Made by a program: the position numbers and the translations under genes | The notes under the pieces: generated by a model | The model's input: only the letters and a program-made list of their open reading frames with translations | What the model was told of the DNA's origin: nothing | The model's database searches: none | Part shown: piece by piece, positions 21,912 through 32,785 of the stretch | Numbering within the stretch: position 1 is the first letter of the stretch | Layout: each line of letters starts with the position of its first letter | NCBI GenBank assembly: GCA_030770425.1 | Contig: JASJFT010000324.1 | Coordinates: 1 to 36,914 of the forward strand | Source of the DNA: Darksidea phi | Taxonomy: Eukaryota; Ascomycota; Dothideomycetes; Pleosporales; Lentitheciaceae | Length of the DNA: 36,914 nt | Direction of reading: 5' to 3'

Positions 21912-23798
21912 AGCTTCGAAAATATCGCAACATGTGGGGAGGGGGAGGGGGGGGGAAGTGTAACAGACGTCGCGAACCCACTAAATAAGCCGTTCATAAT
22001 TCTGCACGCACGAGCTCGCCAGTGATTGAATCGACGTGCCGCGACCCGTCTCTAACTCGCATCACATGCCGACTCTGGCAGCTGTATGTGACCTTGTGTG
22101 CAGGAAAATGACGGCACGGTTGCGGCATGGTTCTGTGTACTACACTGTGCCGCAATCCTATGGAAAGGGGTGCACGTAATCCTTGGCGCGGCTGCATTTT
22201 GTGACGCGCGCTATGGGGTAGCCAAGACGACCTCTCCAATTGGGCTGCCAGTCAATGAAATACGCATATTTCACTCACACCAGTCGGACCGGGTATCTCA
22301 TGTCTTAAGGTTCGGGATCATGTTTGTCTCCAGGACCTCTTTCTGCATGTTAGTGGTGTAAAGCTATATTAGATACAGTCAATCAGGATGTCTTAGTCGT
22401 GTTACTGCCTTTGTCGTTTCCATTCTGCTTGTTACATCTTGTAGGAGGAAGACGTACGTGCTAATGCATTTGAGTGCGAGTATCTTTACAAAAAACACAA
22501 CGATCAGTTCATCATTGTAAATACAGTATCTAACGCGTGCATAACGCCTCAAGATACATAATTCTTGCATTTCCCTCTTCGAAACGATGGGTTCGGAACA
22601 ATCCAAAGAGCATCGCAACTTCCATCGAACGTCGATCATCTGACCAATCTCTCTATAGAGAGATTTGAAATGTAGATAACGCGTCATAACTATCCACCTT
22701 TGCTACGTACTTGGAGATGTCCTCGCTAATATGGTCCTCACGCGACATGGGTTCAGCGACCATGTGGTGCGCCTAATTTCGACATGGAGGGTCGTACTCG
22801 ATGAGTGTAGGGAGCGTATCGAGGGAGCGGGGGAGCGTATCCGGGAAAGAGTGAAGCGCGTGTACGATAACAGGAGGACATGGGCGGCAGGAGGAGAGAA
22901 GACCAAGGCGCCGCAATGCCAAGCCTTTCCTGCTCCCGATCAGAATATGTGGGATTCGGAACTCCGGGCTGGATTTTGCACACGTGAAGCGGCACGAGGC
23001 TACACATGTGAGCAGACCAGTAGTTAGCTCTAGCTTGAATACTGCCTTAGAGCAAATAGCAAGGCAGCATCTCAACATCCAGCTAAGCATATCATTCATC
23101 ATGCCCCTCGAACTTCATGATCAACAGCGTAGCGCTAAAGCTAAGGCCAAACGAAGCTTAGCGTCAAGCTTGCCAGGTGGCTTTAACCCCGCGTAGCGAG
23201 GCGCCGTTTCTGCCTCACCGGAAGGCTCAGCGAGCATGTCAACAAGGCTTTTTTGCCTCTAGGAACGACATGATTCAACACCTTAATGTGTATTTGCTGA
23301 GTTAACGATGCCGTCGCACAATGCAGAGGAACGTAAGCGGAGATGCTTGCTGTGGAGATACCATGTAGGGCTTACTAGCTTGTCATGGATATCTCGTGGG
23401 CGCGGTTGATAGGCGGCACCTCGTATTCAGGGGGGCTGTGACGTTGCGCCTTGGTTCAGATAACCGCTGCCGCGGGCAAAGTATATGCACTCATCGACGC
23501 GCAAGGCGACAAAACCTCAGCTCACAACCGCAGCACCTCCGCCCCAACGAATCACCATTTGGCAATCTTTGTTGAAGCCTATGGCGATCAGTGCCCAATA
23601 TCAGCCTTCAAATTATCAACCTGAACAAGGAGCGCCACCGCACCGGACACCGGATTTAGCACTATGCACACTCGTCGCCATCTGCTCTGCTGCCTGATGG
23701 CTTGCGTGGCTAAGGGTCTTCGCAAGTTCAAATAGAGAATAAGGCCACCATTATCTTCCATAGGCTTAAACGTAAGCTCCTGCATTCGGCGCACGAAT
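21912..23798. other. Gene-poor intergenic region
   Basis: A G4-A-G5-A-G9 tract at 21936-21955 (a pyrimidine tract on the dioxygenase sense strand) lies just upstream of the dioxygenase start. An ATG frame at 22731-23027 (98 codons, Arg/Glu-rich, ERIEGAGERIRERVKRVY) has no recognised relatives and may be chance. The end of the region must hold the promoter of the CorA-like gene. Nothing else stands out. Confidence 0.45.
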
Positions 23799-25599
23799 AT
23801 GCCAAAAGTCATTGATCTTGACAAATATTCGTACCTAAAACGGGTCAAACGTCTACGGTACGACTACCCAGCTCTGAGATCTTTCCTTGACAAGCTTCTA
23901 AATACCGGCGATGAGGGACGTATTCTTGTGGAAGAAGAATTCAACAGGAGGTACGGACGCACACCCGGACGTTGTTGCGTCCTCGAGTATTGCGATACAG
24001 AAGTCAAACCGAGAGTGTTCGACTCTGCAGGAGACGTTCGGGACTACTTGTTGCAGGCTCCCACCTCCTTGCATTCTCAGCGCCGACTTTTTGTGCTCGA
24101 AGATCTGGAATTAGAGTACGTTGAGGTTCTGGGCCATTTCCTCGGCGTGGATCCGCTTGTCTTTGCCGAACAGATGAATACATGGAACTACTGCGACGTC
24201 AATTCCATTGCTCATCGACCGTTACCTTCCTTGACCAAGCCTCAAAAGTCATATACGACACGTTACTACGAATTGCGAACGCTTCCTGATGACAAGGGCC
24301 TCAACGTCTTGGGTTGCTACATGACATTTGCCGTCAATCGCCGATTGTATCAACCATGGCGGGATATCGATGGCCCCAGCATCAAAAGTGATCGCCGTGT
24401 TGGATTCATTCGACGCTGCTACTCGTTCTGGACATCAGCCACTTCAGATAAGGACACTACTTGGAATTGTAAGTTGCGTCTAGATGCGGTAGCATACTCT
24501 GCTAATCGTCTTAGCTCTACTTCTCGTGGATCCACCGATTGACTCTGTTCCCACTGATGTCAGCTCAATGTCAAATCGCAACTCGGCGTTGCTGCAAAAC
24601 CCACAAGAGCATCTCATCCTTCAAGATCCGCGCATCTACCGTTCCAGGAGCGAACTATGGAATTCAAAAGTGGGGGGTCGCGGCCACTATTTGGAGGCTG
24701 TTCCTCACAGTAGTTCGCCTTACCATGGTGGCGTACCCGCGGCAGCGCCTCTCTCCCTCGAGTCTCCCGCGCAACTATTGATAGCTGAGCGGCGAGAATC
24801 CGGTCGCTATCGCAATCGCTCCTCTATTTTTGACGAGGTCCTCTTTTCCTGGACCAATATTGCTGACCATAGTCTCATCAGAGCTACCCACGAGCATCCC
24901 GTCAACGCCACCTACTTCATGACCAAGCACGTTAGCTATCATTGGATCAATCTACTCGAGCTCATTCCATTTACGCTTGCCCAGTGCGAGTACTTTGCCG
25001 ATGACAATGAAGCGAGAGTGGACTCACGCCTTTCGGCTCACGAATGGAAGATGCAGCTCAGAAAGGTCACCGACTCAGCGAAAGATTTCAACTACTTCCG
25101 CCGACAAATGGCGCATTTCGAGAATGTCTTGAATCTCAATCTGGAAAGGCTCGGTGTCAGTCTCAACCAGCCCCAGGACCCAAAACTGCTCCCGGCTACC
25201 CTCGGCGACGTACAGAAAGATTTTCTTACCATCGCACCGCGCCTGCGCTCGTACCGGGAACGCGTCGACAATCTCTCGGGCATCCCAGATCAGCTAGCGT
25301 CGATCCATGCAGCGTTCAAAGGTATCGAGGATGGCGCTTTAGGCCTTCGCCTTTCCGTCTTCGCTGCGGTAGTGTTTCCGATTACTCTCGTCGCTACGGT
25401 GCTCTCCATGGGGGACGACTTTCTGCCGGGAAAGAGCAAATTCTGGGTATTCTTCGCTACATCGATACCGCTTAGCTTGGTTTCCGGAGGCTTCCTGCGC
25501 TACGGAGAACCTTTCATCAAGCTTTTTTCGCGACGCGATAGAGTAGAAATGAGGGAGCAAGAGGTTAGACCGAATGAGGAAATAAGGCAGGGTGTTTGA
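23799..25599 (+). CDS. CorA-like two-transmembrane protein
   Basis: Exons 23799-24468 and 24515-25599, across a 46-nt intron (branch CTAAT), give 584 residues. The layout is that of fungal CorA-like proteins: a long cytosolic alpha/beta N-terminal domain (LFVLEDLELEYVEVLGHFLG; after the junction W-N-S-LLLVDPP), a helical stalk (LRSYRERVDNLSGIPDQL), then two C-terminal membrane helices (SVFAAVVFPITLVATVLSM and FWVFFATSIPLSLVSGGFL). The GMN selectivity motif of true magnesium channels is absent; MGDDF occupies that position. Transport activity is therefore uncertain. It lies 241 bp upstream of the gasdermin-like gene on the same strand. Confidence 0.85.
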
Positions 25600-25840
25600 T
25601 CCGAAACTCAAGCAAGCGAATGTTGTTACTACTGCAACTAAAGCGTTTGTACGAATGGATTTGAGTTGTAGACGTATTAAAGAATCTTCTGTCAGTAAGT
25701 ATGGAATAAAAATGCCTCAGCCAATGGCAGGCCGCTTGTATGTAGCTGAGCAAGTGGCGCATCCCCAGCACTTACCTGCACCCCAGCCTTCGGCCTCGTC
25801 AATCCCATGCACTCAGCCTTCCAGCCTAACACCACCCTTC

Positions 25841-26750
25841 ATGCAAGTGTTGGGCCGAGCTTTTAGCCGAAATGTTGTATTTAACCTTACCTCTCGATTC
25901 ATTCATGCTACATTCCTAGCCTTCCTTCGGTGTTCTATACAAGCTAACATACTCGTCGGGTCTGTCTATCAAGCCCGAATCTTTTGCACAATATAAAAGG
26001 CGATCCCGAGTTCGTTTCGTTCCCGAAAATCCTCTACAGTACAACAAAGAGCGCGATCTCGAACCTACTGATCCATTAACTGACTTCGTCCTCACGAACA
26101 CGGATACGACGGCCAAACACGCTGAGGCGACCCTATCCTCGGTCAGCGGCCTTTCCTTCAAAGGTCAAACGAATGAGAGTGTAAGATTGGCCGGTAAGCT
26201 AATTCGGTTCAAACGACTGCAGCAACACAGCCTATTTTGCGCTGGATTGAAGACCGACAAAGCCGTTATCGATACGGTTCCTGAGTGGGTTGTAGATGCT
26301 GAAACGTGGCCTCCATGCCTTGTGGTCGGCATCATGATAGCCGAGGACGTCGAACTCGATTTTTCGGGAGCGGAAGAACGTGAAAAAGATGGGGAAATTG
26401 AGCTGCCTATGGCGAAGATTGCGACCGCGGCTACTGGCACGCCGGTGCCCAATGTGGGAAATTTGGGGGCCGGGGCTGGCACATCTCGTGGGTTCACGTC
26501 GGTTTTCAAGGCGAAGGCTGCGAAAAGCAATATCTTCGCGCTCGAACTGCAAACTGTTGCTGTTAAGAAAGAGTGGCTGAGAAAACAGAAGCTTGTCTTG
26601 AAAGAGAACGGCCCAGAATTTGATTCGGGGCGCCTCGCGGGCGATGGAGACGATTCCGATGACGATGACGATGACGATGCACTACCAGAGATTGACGACC
26701 TGATCCTCGAAAGTTTCACTGATGAGGAATACAAACAGATGGCTGGATGA
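25841..26750 (+). CDS. Gasdermin-like pore-forming protein (candidate)
   Basis: Exon 25974-26750 is certain: an open, clearly coding frame of 258 residues with no in-frame ATG near its 5' end. A 36-nt first exon at 25841-25876 (MQVLGRAFSRNV), spliced over a 97-nt intron with branch CTAAC at 25944, supplies the start in phase and gives 270 residues, close to known fungal gasdermins. The pattern GKLIRFKRLQQHSLF ... VPEWV ... CLVVGIMI ... IFALELQTV fits my recollection of that family. The C-terminus is a highly acidic Asp-run tail ending EEYKQMAG. Fungal gasdermins permeabilise membranes after a neighbouring protease removes a short C-terminal piece. Its stop lies 73 bp from the stop of a convergent subtilisin-like protease gene, the typical genomic partner. 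The family call rests on pattern and context, not on an alignment. Confidence 0.6.
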
Positions 26751-26823
26751 AATTGGCATGTAGATACAAAAGTGCAGCGAACCAGACGTTCAACGCGATG
26801 GTAGTCAAAATTCAATTATGACC

Positions 26824-28886
26824 TTATGATACATCCATATGGGGATTCGCCTCTCGTTGACGGCCAAGTTCGCGTTCGTAGTCTGTCTGGATATGTTCTA
26901 TCTCCCTGTTGAGTTTGAGATATCTTGTTGGACTGACCCAGTCGCAGCCATCCACTGGATTCGACATTAATTTGAAAATACGTTCCATACCTTCGTGAGA
27001 GCGTGGGTCATAAAGACATGTCCATGTTGACCAGCCTTTCAAGTTGATGAATCCAATTATGAACGCAGCAACGGAGACAGCGACAGGTGTCGCGTAAGAT
27101 GTCCCACTCTCGTAGTTCATTTTCGTGTAGGTCGTTTTGGTAGGGTCTTGTAGGTTTCTCCGTCCCCATGTTGGACGCAATTGCTCACCTACAAAGCTGA
27201 AGTTTCTTTCTCCTTTGGTAGGGGGGTTATAGTCAGACTTTCTCCCCCATTGCTTCGCAGAATGCACACAGATCACCCCCGTTTCGTTTGCTAGCCATGT
27301 GCGCCAACCCTCATTCGTGTTATTAGAAGCGGAAGCGAAAACAAGGATGGGCTTTTCTTCGTTCTTAATACATCGACTAATCTCCTCGTGAATGCCGTTA
27401 TTTTTACTGTAGGCGGGTTTGAGATACGCGAAGCCAAAAGAAAGGGATATCATATCCACCTTCCATTCAGTTCTCGCATGCCTGATGGCCTTCTTGTGAA
27501 TTAGTTAACGTTCCATTGAGTTGCAGTCGGCTTGATCAGATCAGCTTACATCGGCTATTTCTTGTCTCTGTACAACATCCTTCGAATCCGTTATCTTTCC
27601 GATATACAGATCCACATTTTCAGTTAAGCGAAGAATGGTGGCGGCTATGTGTGTGCCATGCCCAATATTATCTGCCACCGGATCGCCACCGATGAAAGTC
27701 ATCGTCTCCTTGATTCGGTCAAGGTCCCACCCGTCGAAATCCAGATAGGAAAGGTTGATGCCCGAATCTAGGATAGCAACCTTCAGACGCGGCCCCGGCG
27801 CCCGACCCGTCTTGTGAATGTTGAGTAGCTTGATGAAATTTTTGAACCAACTATCCTTTTTTTCCGCCTAAAAGTAATGCATCAGCCTGTCCTTTACTTT
27901 CGACGGAAGCCAAACACCAGCACGATTTACCGGGATTCAAGAGAGTATGCATCGCTTTCTTCCTCCTGGAGCTTGCCATCTGCGGAGTCTGATAGGCTGT
28001 CGATAATCTGTTTTATTATCCGATCCAGAACGGGATCGATCGCGCCGGTACACGGAGGTACAAAGAGTGATCATATGACGTAATGGGCATCTTCGGTGAG
28101 GCTTTTACAGTCAGCTAATTAGAGTTACTATTGCCGACCGGTTGGACACATACCTTCTTGCGCTGAACTTGCAAGGGGTGAGGAGAGGTTATGAGCAAGC
28201 TCTATCATATTCATCCCTTGTGCATCATCCCAAGCCCTGGATAGGAATGTTTCCAACGGTCCCACTACCTCTTCGAAGAAGTTCCATCGCATCTCCTTCT
28301 CGTTGTCTCCTAGAACTCGAGTGTCTGGTTTGAGGCAGATCTCGATGGCTTGTTTTATGCATTTGTATATGCCTTTTGGTGGCCAAATCTGGTCGTTCTT
28401 CAGAATATTAGCGGCTCTGCTGTGGCGTACATTAGTCACATCTGGATCGTGGAAATCAGGTGCCTCGATCTTTTGAAAGTCTCTGTCCAATTCAATCTCC
28501 AGGAGGATAATTCCCAGGGCCAACAACTTCGGGTATGAATGAGTCCGGTTCTTTCCCCGAAGTCGATGGCGTTGCTTACGACGTTGTTTTGTGGGCTGGA
28601 TATTTTCCGGTTTGGCTGCGATTTTGGCTTCCCCTTCGCGATATGCCATGTTAAATTGAGTTTACAGGAAGGGCTCGTGAACAGAAACGACTCTCGCAAT
28701 GCCGGCCTTTTCGTCAAACATGAAATGAACGGAATCTTTGCTCCAGTCATCGCGAATCCAGTCTGATTGGTAGTACTGCCAAACCGTGCGTGCAAGATGG
28801 AATGAAAGAAAGGCTTTCATCACTGCATTTAATTTACTTGTCCCGATCAATGTAGACAGTGGGCTACGTCCCTCCCAGTTCTAACG
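26824..28886 (-). CDS. Subtilisin-like (S8) protease with DUF7580-like N-terminal region; frame breaks
   Basis: The S8 domain spans 27492-26824 and the exon before it (to 27550), across a 57-nt intron. The triad is Asp in VAILDSGIN (27768-27766), His in NIGHGTHIA (27660-27658) and Ser in SGTSYATP (27099-27097). Upstream, exon 28649/28560 to 28148 carries a DUF7580-type end (LLALGIILLEIELD), and an exon at 28886-28663 carries LNAVMKAFLSFHLARTVWQYY. Intron 28147-28096 is good and leads to YDHSLYLRVP, but the following AIDPVLDRIIKQIID needs one extra base near 28047. A second missing base is implied at the A7 run (about 27854-27860) after the 27930-27868 intron. The phase at about 28665-28615 is also unresolved. 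The first part of DUF7580 is absent. This is either a decayed gene or the result of sequencing errors. Confidence 0.7.
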
Positions 28887-29010
28887 CCATCTACGCTATT
28901 TTATCAGCCGATATTTCGGCAGCGGGGTCGAAGAGACGGACATACTCTAGTGGACCTCGAAAGCGCTGCTAGATATTTCCCAACTCGAACTTGTCGGTGA
29001 CGAACACCAA
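28887..29010. promoter_or_regulatory. Short divergent intergenic region
   Basis: Only about 124 bp lie between the first recognisable exon of the protease gene and the ATG of the next gene. An acceptor-like GCGTTAG|AACTGG at the protease side suggests that a further 5' exon is missing or overlaps this stretch. No repeated motif was seen. Confidence 0.35.
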
Positions 29011-31422
29011 ATGACATCTGGCACCGGGGTTCGCGACCGCTCGCGCAAATGCATCGATTTATTCCCCGACTGCCTGTCGAGCCCATGCCTGGGGACGCTG
29101 AAATGGGTCAGGACCGGCCAGGCTGACTTCAATCTGTGGGCCTGGGGACTGGACGCTACCTCGACCGGAAAGGCATCGCTTGATTCTCGTCTTCGTCAGC
29201 GTGCAGATATACTGGATGTCATCTGTGATCTTCTGGACGGCCTGGTCGAAACTCTACAGGATAGCCTCATTCAAGGTAAGAGCTCTTAGTAGGAATCAGA
29301 CCAGCATTGGATAGATGGATGACTCTAAGAGCCTCAGATTCAAAAGCTTTACCGACAAGCTCGGACCAGACAATAATCGATGATTTCAAGGATGTGGAAT
29401 TCGATGCAAAGACAATCTTAAAGCAGTTATCTCGGATACACGTTGCTATTCGGAGAGCCGGTACCAAATTACGGCACCAAAGAGCAGAAAACACTCTTGA
29501 GGAAGCTCTCAGGGAGGAGGAATTGCAGGGATGGAAAGAAGACATGGAAAATCTCCTTCTAGTAGGCATGACGATGGTACATCCGACCCAAGCCACCTTA
29601 GAGCCTCTAGCGCCCTTGGAGCCTTCAATCACCCCAGAACCACGGAGTCTAGGCATCGTCCAGCAGAGACTTATCCACGCTAACTTGATACGCCGGCATC
29701 GAATTCAAGTTGCGACTTAAACATTGAGAGGGGCACGAAAGCGAGCAGCGGGACAGCAGCTTCACGAAGCAGAACAGGAAGCGTTGCCAGTCGAAGAGCA
29801 GGCTTGCGAGAAAACAAGGCACGGAACCGACGAAGCATCCGCGGACGAAAAAGCGAAGAACACCAACAACCCAATGCAACATTTGAATGTAGGCACTATA
29901 TCGCCGCATGTTGAACACGAAGTGGCTAGCGCAAAAGAATCGGAGGCGCAGCGGACAGCCATCGAATTTCCATCCGATTACAGGGTGGACCTAACGCCTT
30001 CCCGCAAGTCGGCGACGATCATCACGAAAGCTACTGGCACTGCGCGCAAGCAGGACTATTCCCGTTGGCCTAAAAAGCTCGAGTCTGAGGAGGATATTCC
30101 ATACCCCTACTGCGCCGAGCCTCTAAGTGCGGAGTACGTCCGCAATGACGACCGGTGGAGGTTCGTAAGAAATGTTTCTGTGCATCCGATGAGAACTGAC
30201 TCGCTACAGGGGGCATCTCGCAGGAGACCTAGCTCCATATGTCTGCGTTATTCAAAATTGTCAGGCCGGAGATATACTGTTTGTGACCACCGATGATCTG
30301 AACAAACACGTCCGGCAGGAACACGGCATCCAACGCTGCGTCTGCAACTATTGCGCGGACCAACTTATAGCAAACGAGTCAGCGATACTTGACACGGTTG
30401 ATGATTGGATTTCTCACGTTCAAAACTTTCATCTCGAGAACATGCCATCATCCCAGATCAGAACACTGGCTGGTTTGAGTATGCGCACAATGATTGAAGA
30501 GATGGAATGCACCGTCGGGACACTCTGCGACTTCTCCAGATCCACCATTCAGCCAGCAATCGACCCCCATATAACTGACCATATGCACCAATTCGCTCTT
30601 AGAGCGTTGCCATGGGGCATCTCCGACAAGCAATCTGATTCCAAGTCTCTCAATTCCGGCGCAAAATCGGAGCCAGACGAAGAACACTTGGGGCCATCTC
30701 CATACGACGAATCCAATGTTGGTACCCTTCTCGACAACCTAGAACTAGACGTAGAGAGCACGCAAACTTTTCTTGATGACATATATTTTACCGTCACAGC
30801 TCAGCCGCTTCGCCCGGACCTTGTGACGGTATAGACGCCCTACGCCTTGAATTACGAAATGCCACATCGGCAAAACCTAGTGTGGTCGATCTACTTAGGA
30901 TATACTGCACGGTCTTCCAGCTAGCCGCTCCCGGCGATCCACGTTACTTCTCCTTGACGCGCGAGATGATCGAAGAACTAGAAACCTTCGTGCTAGATAG
31001 AATAAAAGTTCTAAGGGATCGGCTTGGGGAATACCAATCAACGTCGGTGCACAATAGCCGAGACATAACGATACTTGAAGATCATAGCTCGACGGTCCCG
31101 GCTGGAGATCATGGCTCAACGGCTAGGGAGGATGCAGAAGATGAAGACCTTTCAGAACAGCTTGGAGAACGCGCACCCCCACCAGCTCGTACTTATTTTC
31201 GATGATCCGGAGTCCGGCCAGCTTGGCATGACTCTTTGTGTTGTGTTAGGGAGGCGAAAGGGTGAAAGGTTGTTGGGAGACAATAGGCACTATGTACTCA
31301 TTATCGCACCAGCTGATAACACAACTGGTGGCGAATGGCGGGTTTTTGAGCGGATTGGTGCAGGATATTTGCCTGGCCAGTGCATTACTGCATTATCGTA
31401 CATAATGGTCGAGATACGATAA
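29011..31422 (+). CDS. Fungal C2H2-type zinc-finger protein, multi-exon, with apparent lesions
   Basis: Exon 1 (29011-29275) has the family N-terminus ADFNLWAWGLDAT...SLDSRLRQR. Exon 2 from 29332 (56-nt intron) contains LKQLSRIHVAIRRAGTKLR and QQRLIHANLIRRHR. A TAA at 29718-29720 then interrupts a frame that stays coding-like to 30160 (PYPYCAEPLS...DDRWR). A 49-nt intron (30161-30209, donor GTTCGT) joins it to GHLAGDLAPYVC, CVCNYCADQ and a W-I-x-H-V-x-x-x-H segment. After the stop at 30832-30834, DGIDALRLELRNATS...LTREMIEELETFVLDRI continues in another frame, and from about 31150 a third frame gives PHQLVLIFDDPES and VFERIGAGYLPG. Later breaks may be unrecognised introns. It is the same broad type as the left-edge gene. 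Confidence 0.6.
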
Positions 31423-32785
31423 AATTACTCCACGCACAGCGAGATTTGAACAACCTAGCTAGCAATTCGATATGATCTTCATAATCACTTGGAATGTTCT
31501 GTTCTTATCCAAACAGTTTGTTCTTCGTTGTCTTGCCTTCCAGTTCGGATTTGTCCAACCACCCCAACACTTCCGAACATCAAACCAGTTATTCCGCGAG
31601 TTGAGTATCTTAAAAACGGCGTACAGTGTGTATATTACCAACTCTACCACCGTTATCATCTCCACAAACGCCACTATTCCCACCCTTAATAACACCATTA
31701 ATTGTACTATCGATTTCTTCACCCACATAAACGTTAGCCACTCCAGTTAAAACAATATATTAAATACAATTCTTCTACCTTTTTTATAATAACAATTAAG
31801 AAAAGATTAAGAACCGGCGTAGAATATATAAGAGAAATATTGATCCATCCTCTACATAGACTTCTAAACAACTACTAAGCATGCTGACAATCCTCTCTAA
31901 ACTATACCAGGTCCCTCAATCCTTACCTTCTCTATACCCCTAGGCCCTCTATTTATCCTAAATCGCCATCCTCCTCTACACGTACCTATTACCTATCCGG
32001 TTTGGATTTGCATAGTAGGAGTCTCTTTTGTAAGGTCCGTACGAAAGATAGTAGGAGTTGTACATAGTAGAGGTGCTATACCCGTACCTTATACACAATT
32101 ATAAAGCTGTAGAGCTATATACAGTGCGACGAGGCGATGTTTTGAACATCGAACACTGAGGCGCTGGATGGGACGTAAGCCGCTGGGTACACGAAGGCAA
32201 GCTGCGATCGCCCAAATATATATAAGCAAACATACAAGCAAGCACATAAGCAAATATATAAGCAAACACACAAGCAAATACACAAGCAAACGCGCACGAA
32301 AAGGCACCACTTACATTCACCATTCTTCACATAAAACTCTTCAAATCTATCAATACAACACGACCAAACCCAACCCAACCGATCGTCCATTCTAGCGGAG
32401 CCAAACCCAACGAATGTACGAACGAACGCAGCGAGACGCGATTTTCATACACCAAAAATCAAACCAGGATAAAAACAAACTCCAAGTGCCACGCTATGCA
32501 TAATAAGCCTGAACAATATCTACCGGAAAGGATGGATGGATGGACGGGCGGGTGGGAGAAAACGCTACACCGGAGCGAGGAATGAGATTAGAAACGAGAC
32601 CGAGAACAAGGAACGCCACCGGATCCCCTTGCAGTCTAAGATATCGCACCCAAGTGTTCATTTTAAGAATAGACTGAAAACATACAACAAGACTCTCAAT
32701 TACAAGTATCCCTGACCCGGAGCCGCTCGTATGGGCGCACAAAGCTGAAATGAAAATTCCGAGAGAAAAGTTGCAAGCGACCCGT
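31423..32785. other. AT-rich intergenic region, probable accessory/core boundary
   Basis: The stretch is AT-rich, especially 31740-32100, with frequent TA steps as in RIP-degraded DNA. It includes a 12-bp minisatellite. Open frames here are driven by simple composition, and no gene is supported. The 3' end of the TM9 gene borders it on the right. Confidence 0.6.
32223..32294 (+). repeat. 12-bp minisatellite, six units
   Basis: There are six consecutive 12-bp units of consensus YAAGCAAAYAYA, starting at 32223, 32235, 32247, 32259, 32271 and 32283. The AAGCAA core is invariant and the last four bases vary. No coding role is supported. Confidence 0.9.

Noticed and set aside
22731..23027. 98-codon Arg/Glu-rich ATG frame
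   Set aside because: No homologous pattern is known and it stands isolated in a gene-poor stretch; it is mentioned only within the intergenic entry.
26165..26815. Minus-strand 216-codon Ser-rich open frame
   Set aside because: It lies opposite the gasdermin-like coding exon; its Ser run is the complement of the Asp/Glu codons there.
32089..32395. Several overlapping frames with Leu/Cys/Tyr or Ser/Lys repeats
   Set aside because: They are generated by the 12-bp minisatellite read in different frames; there is no start context and no family.
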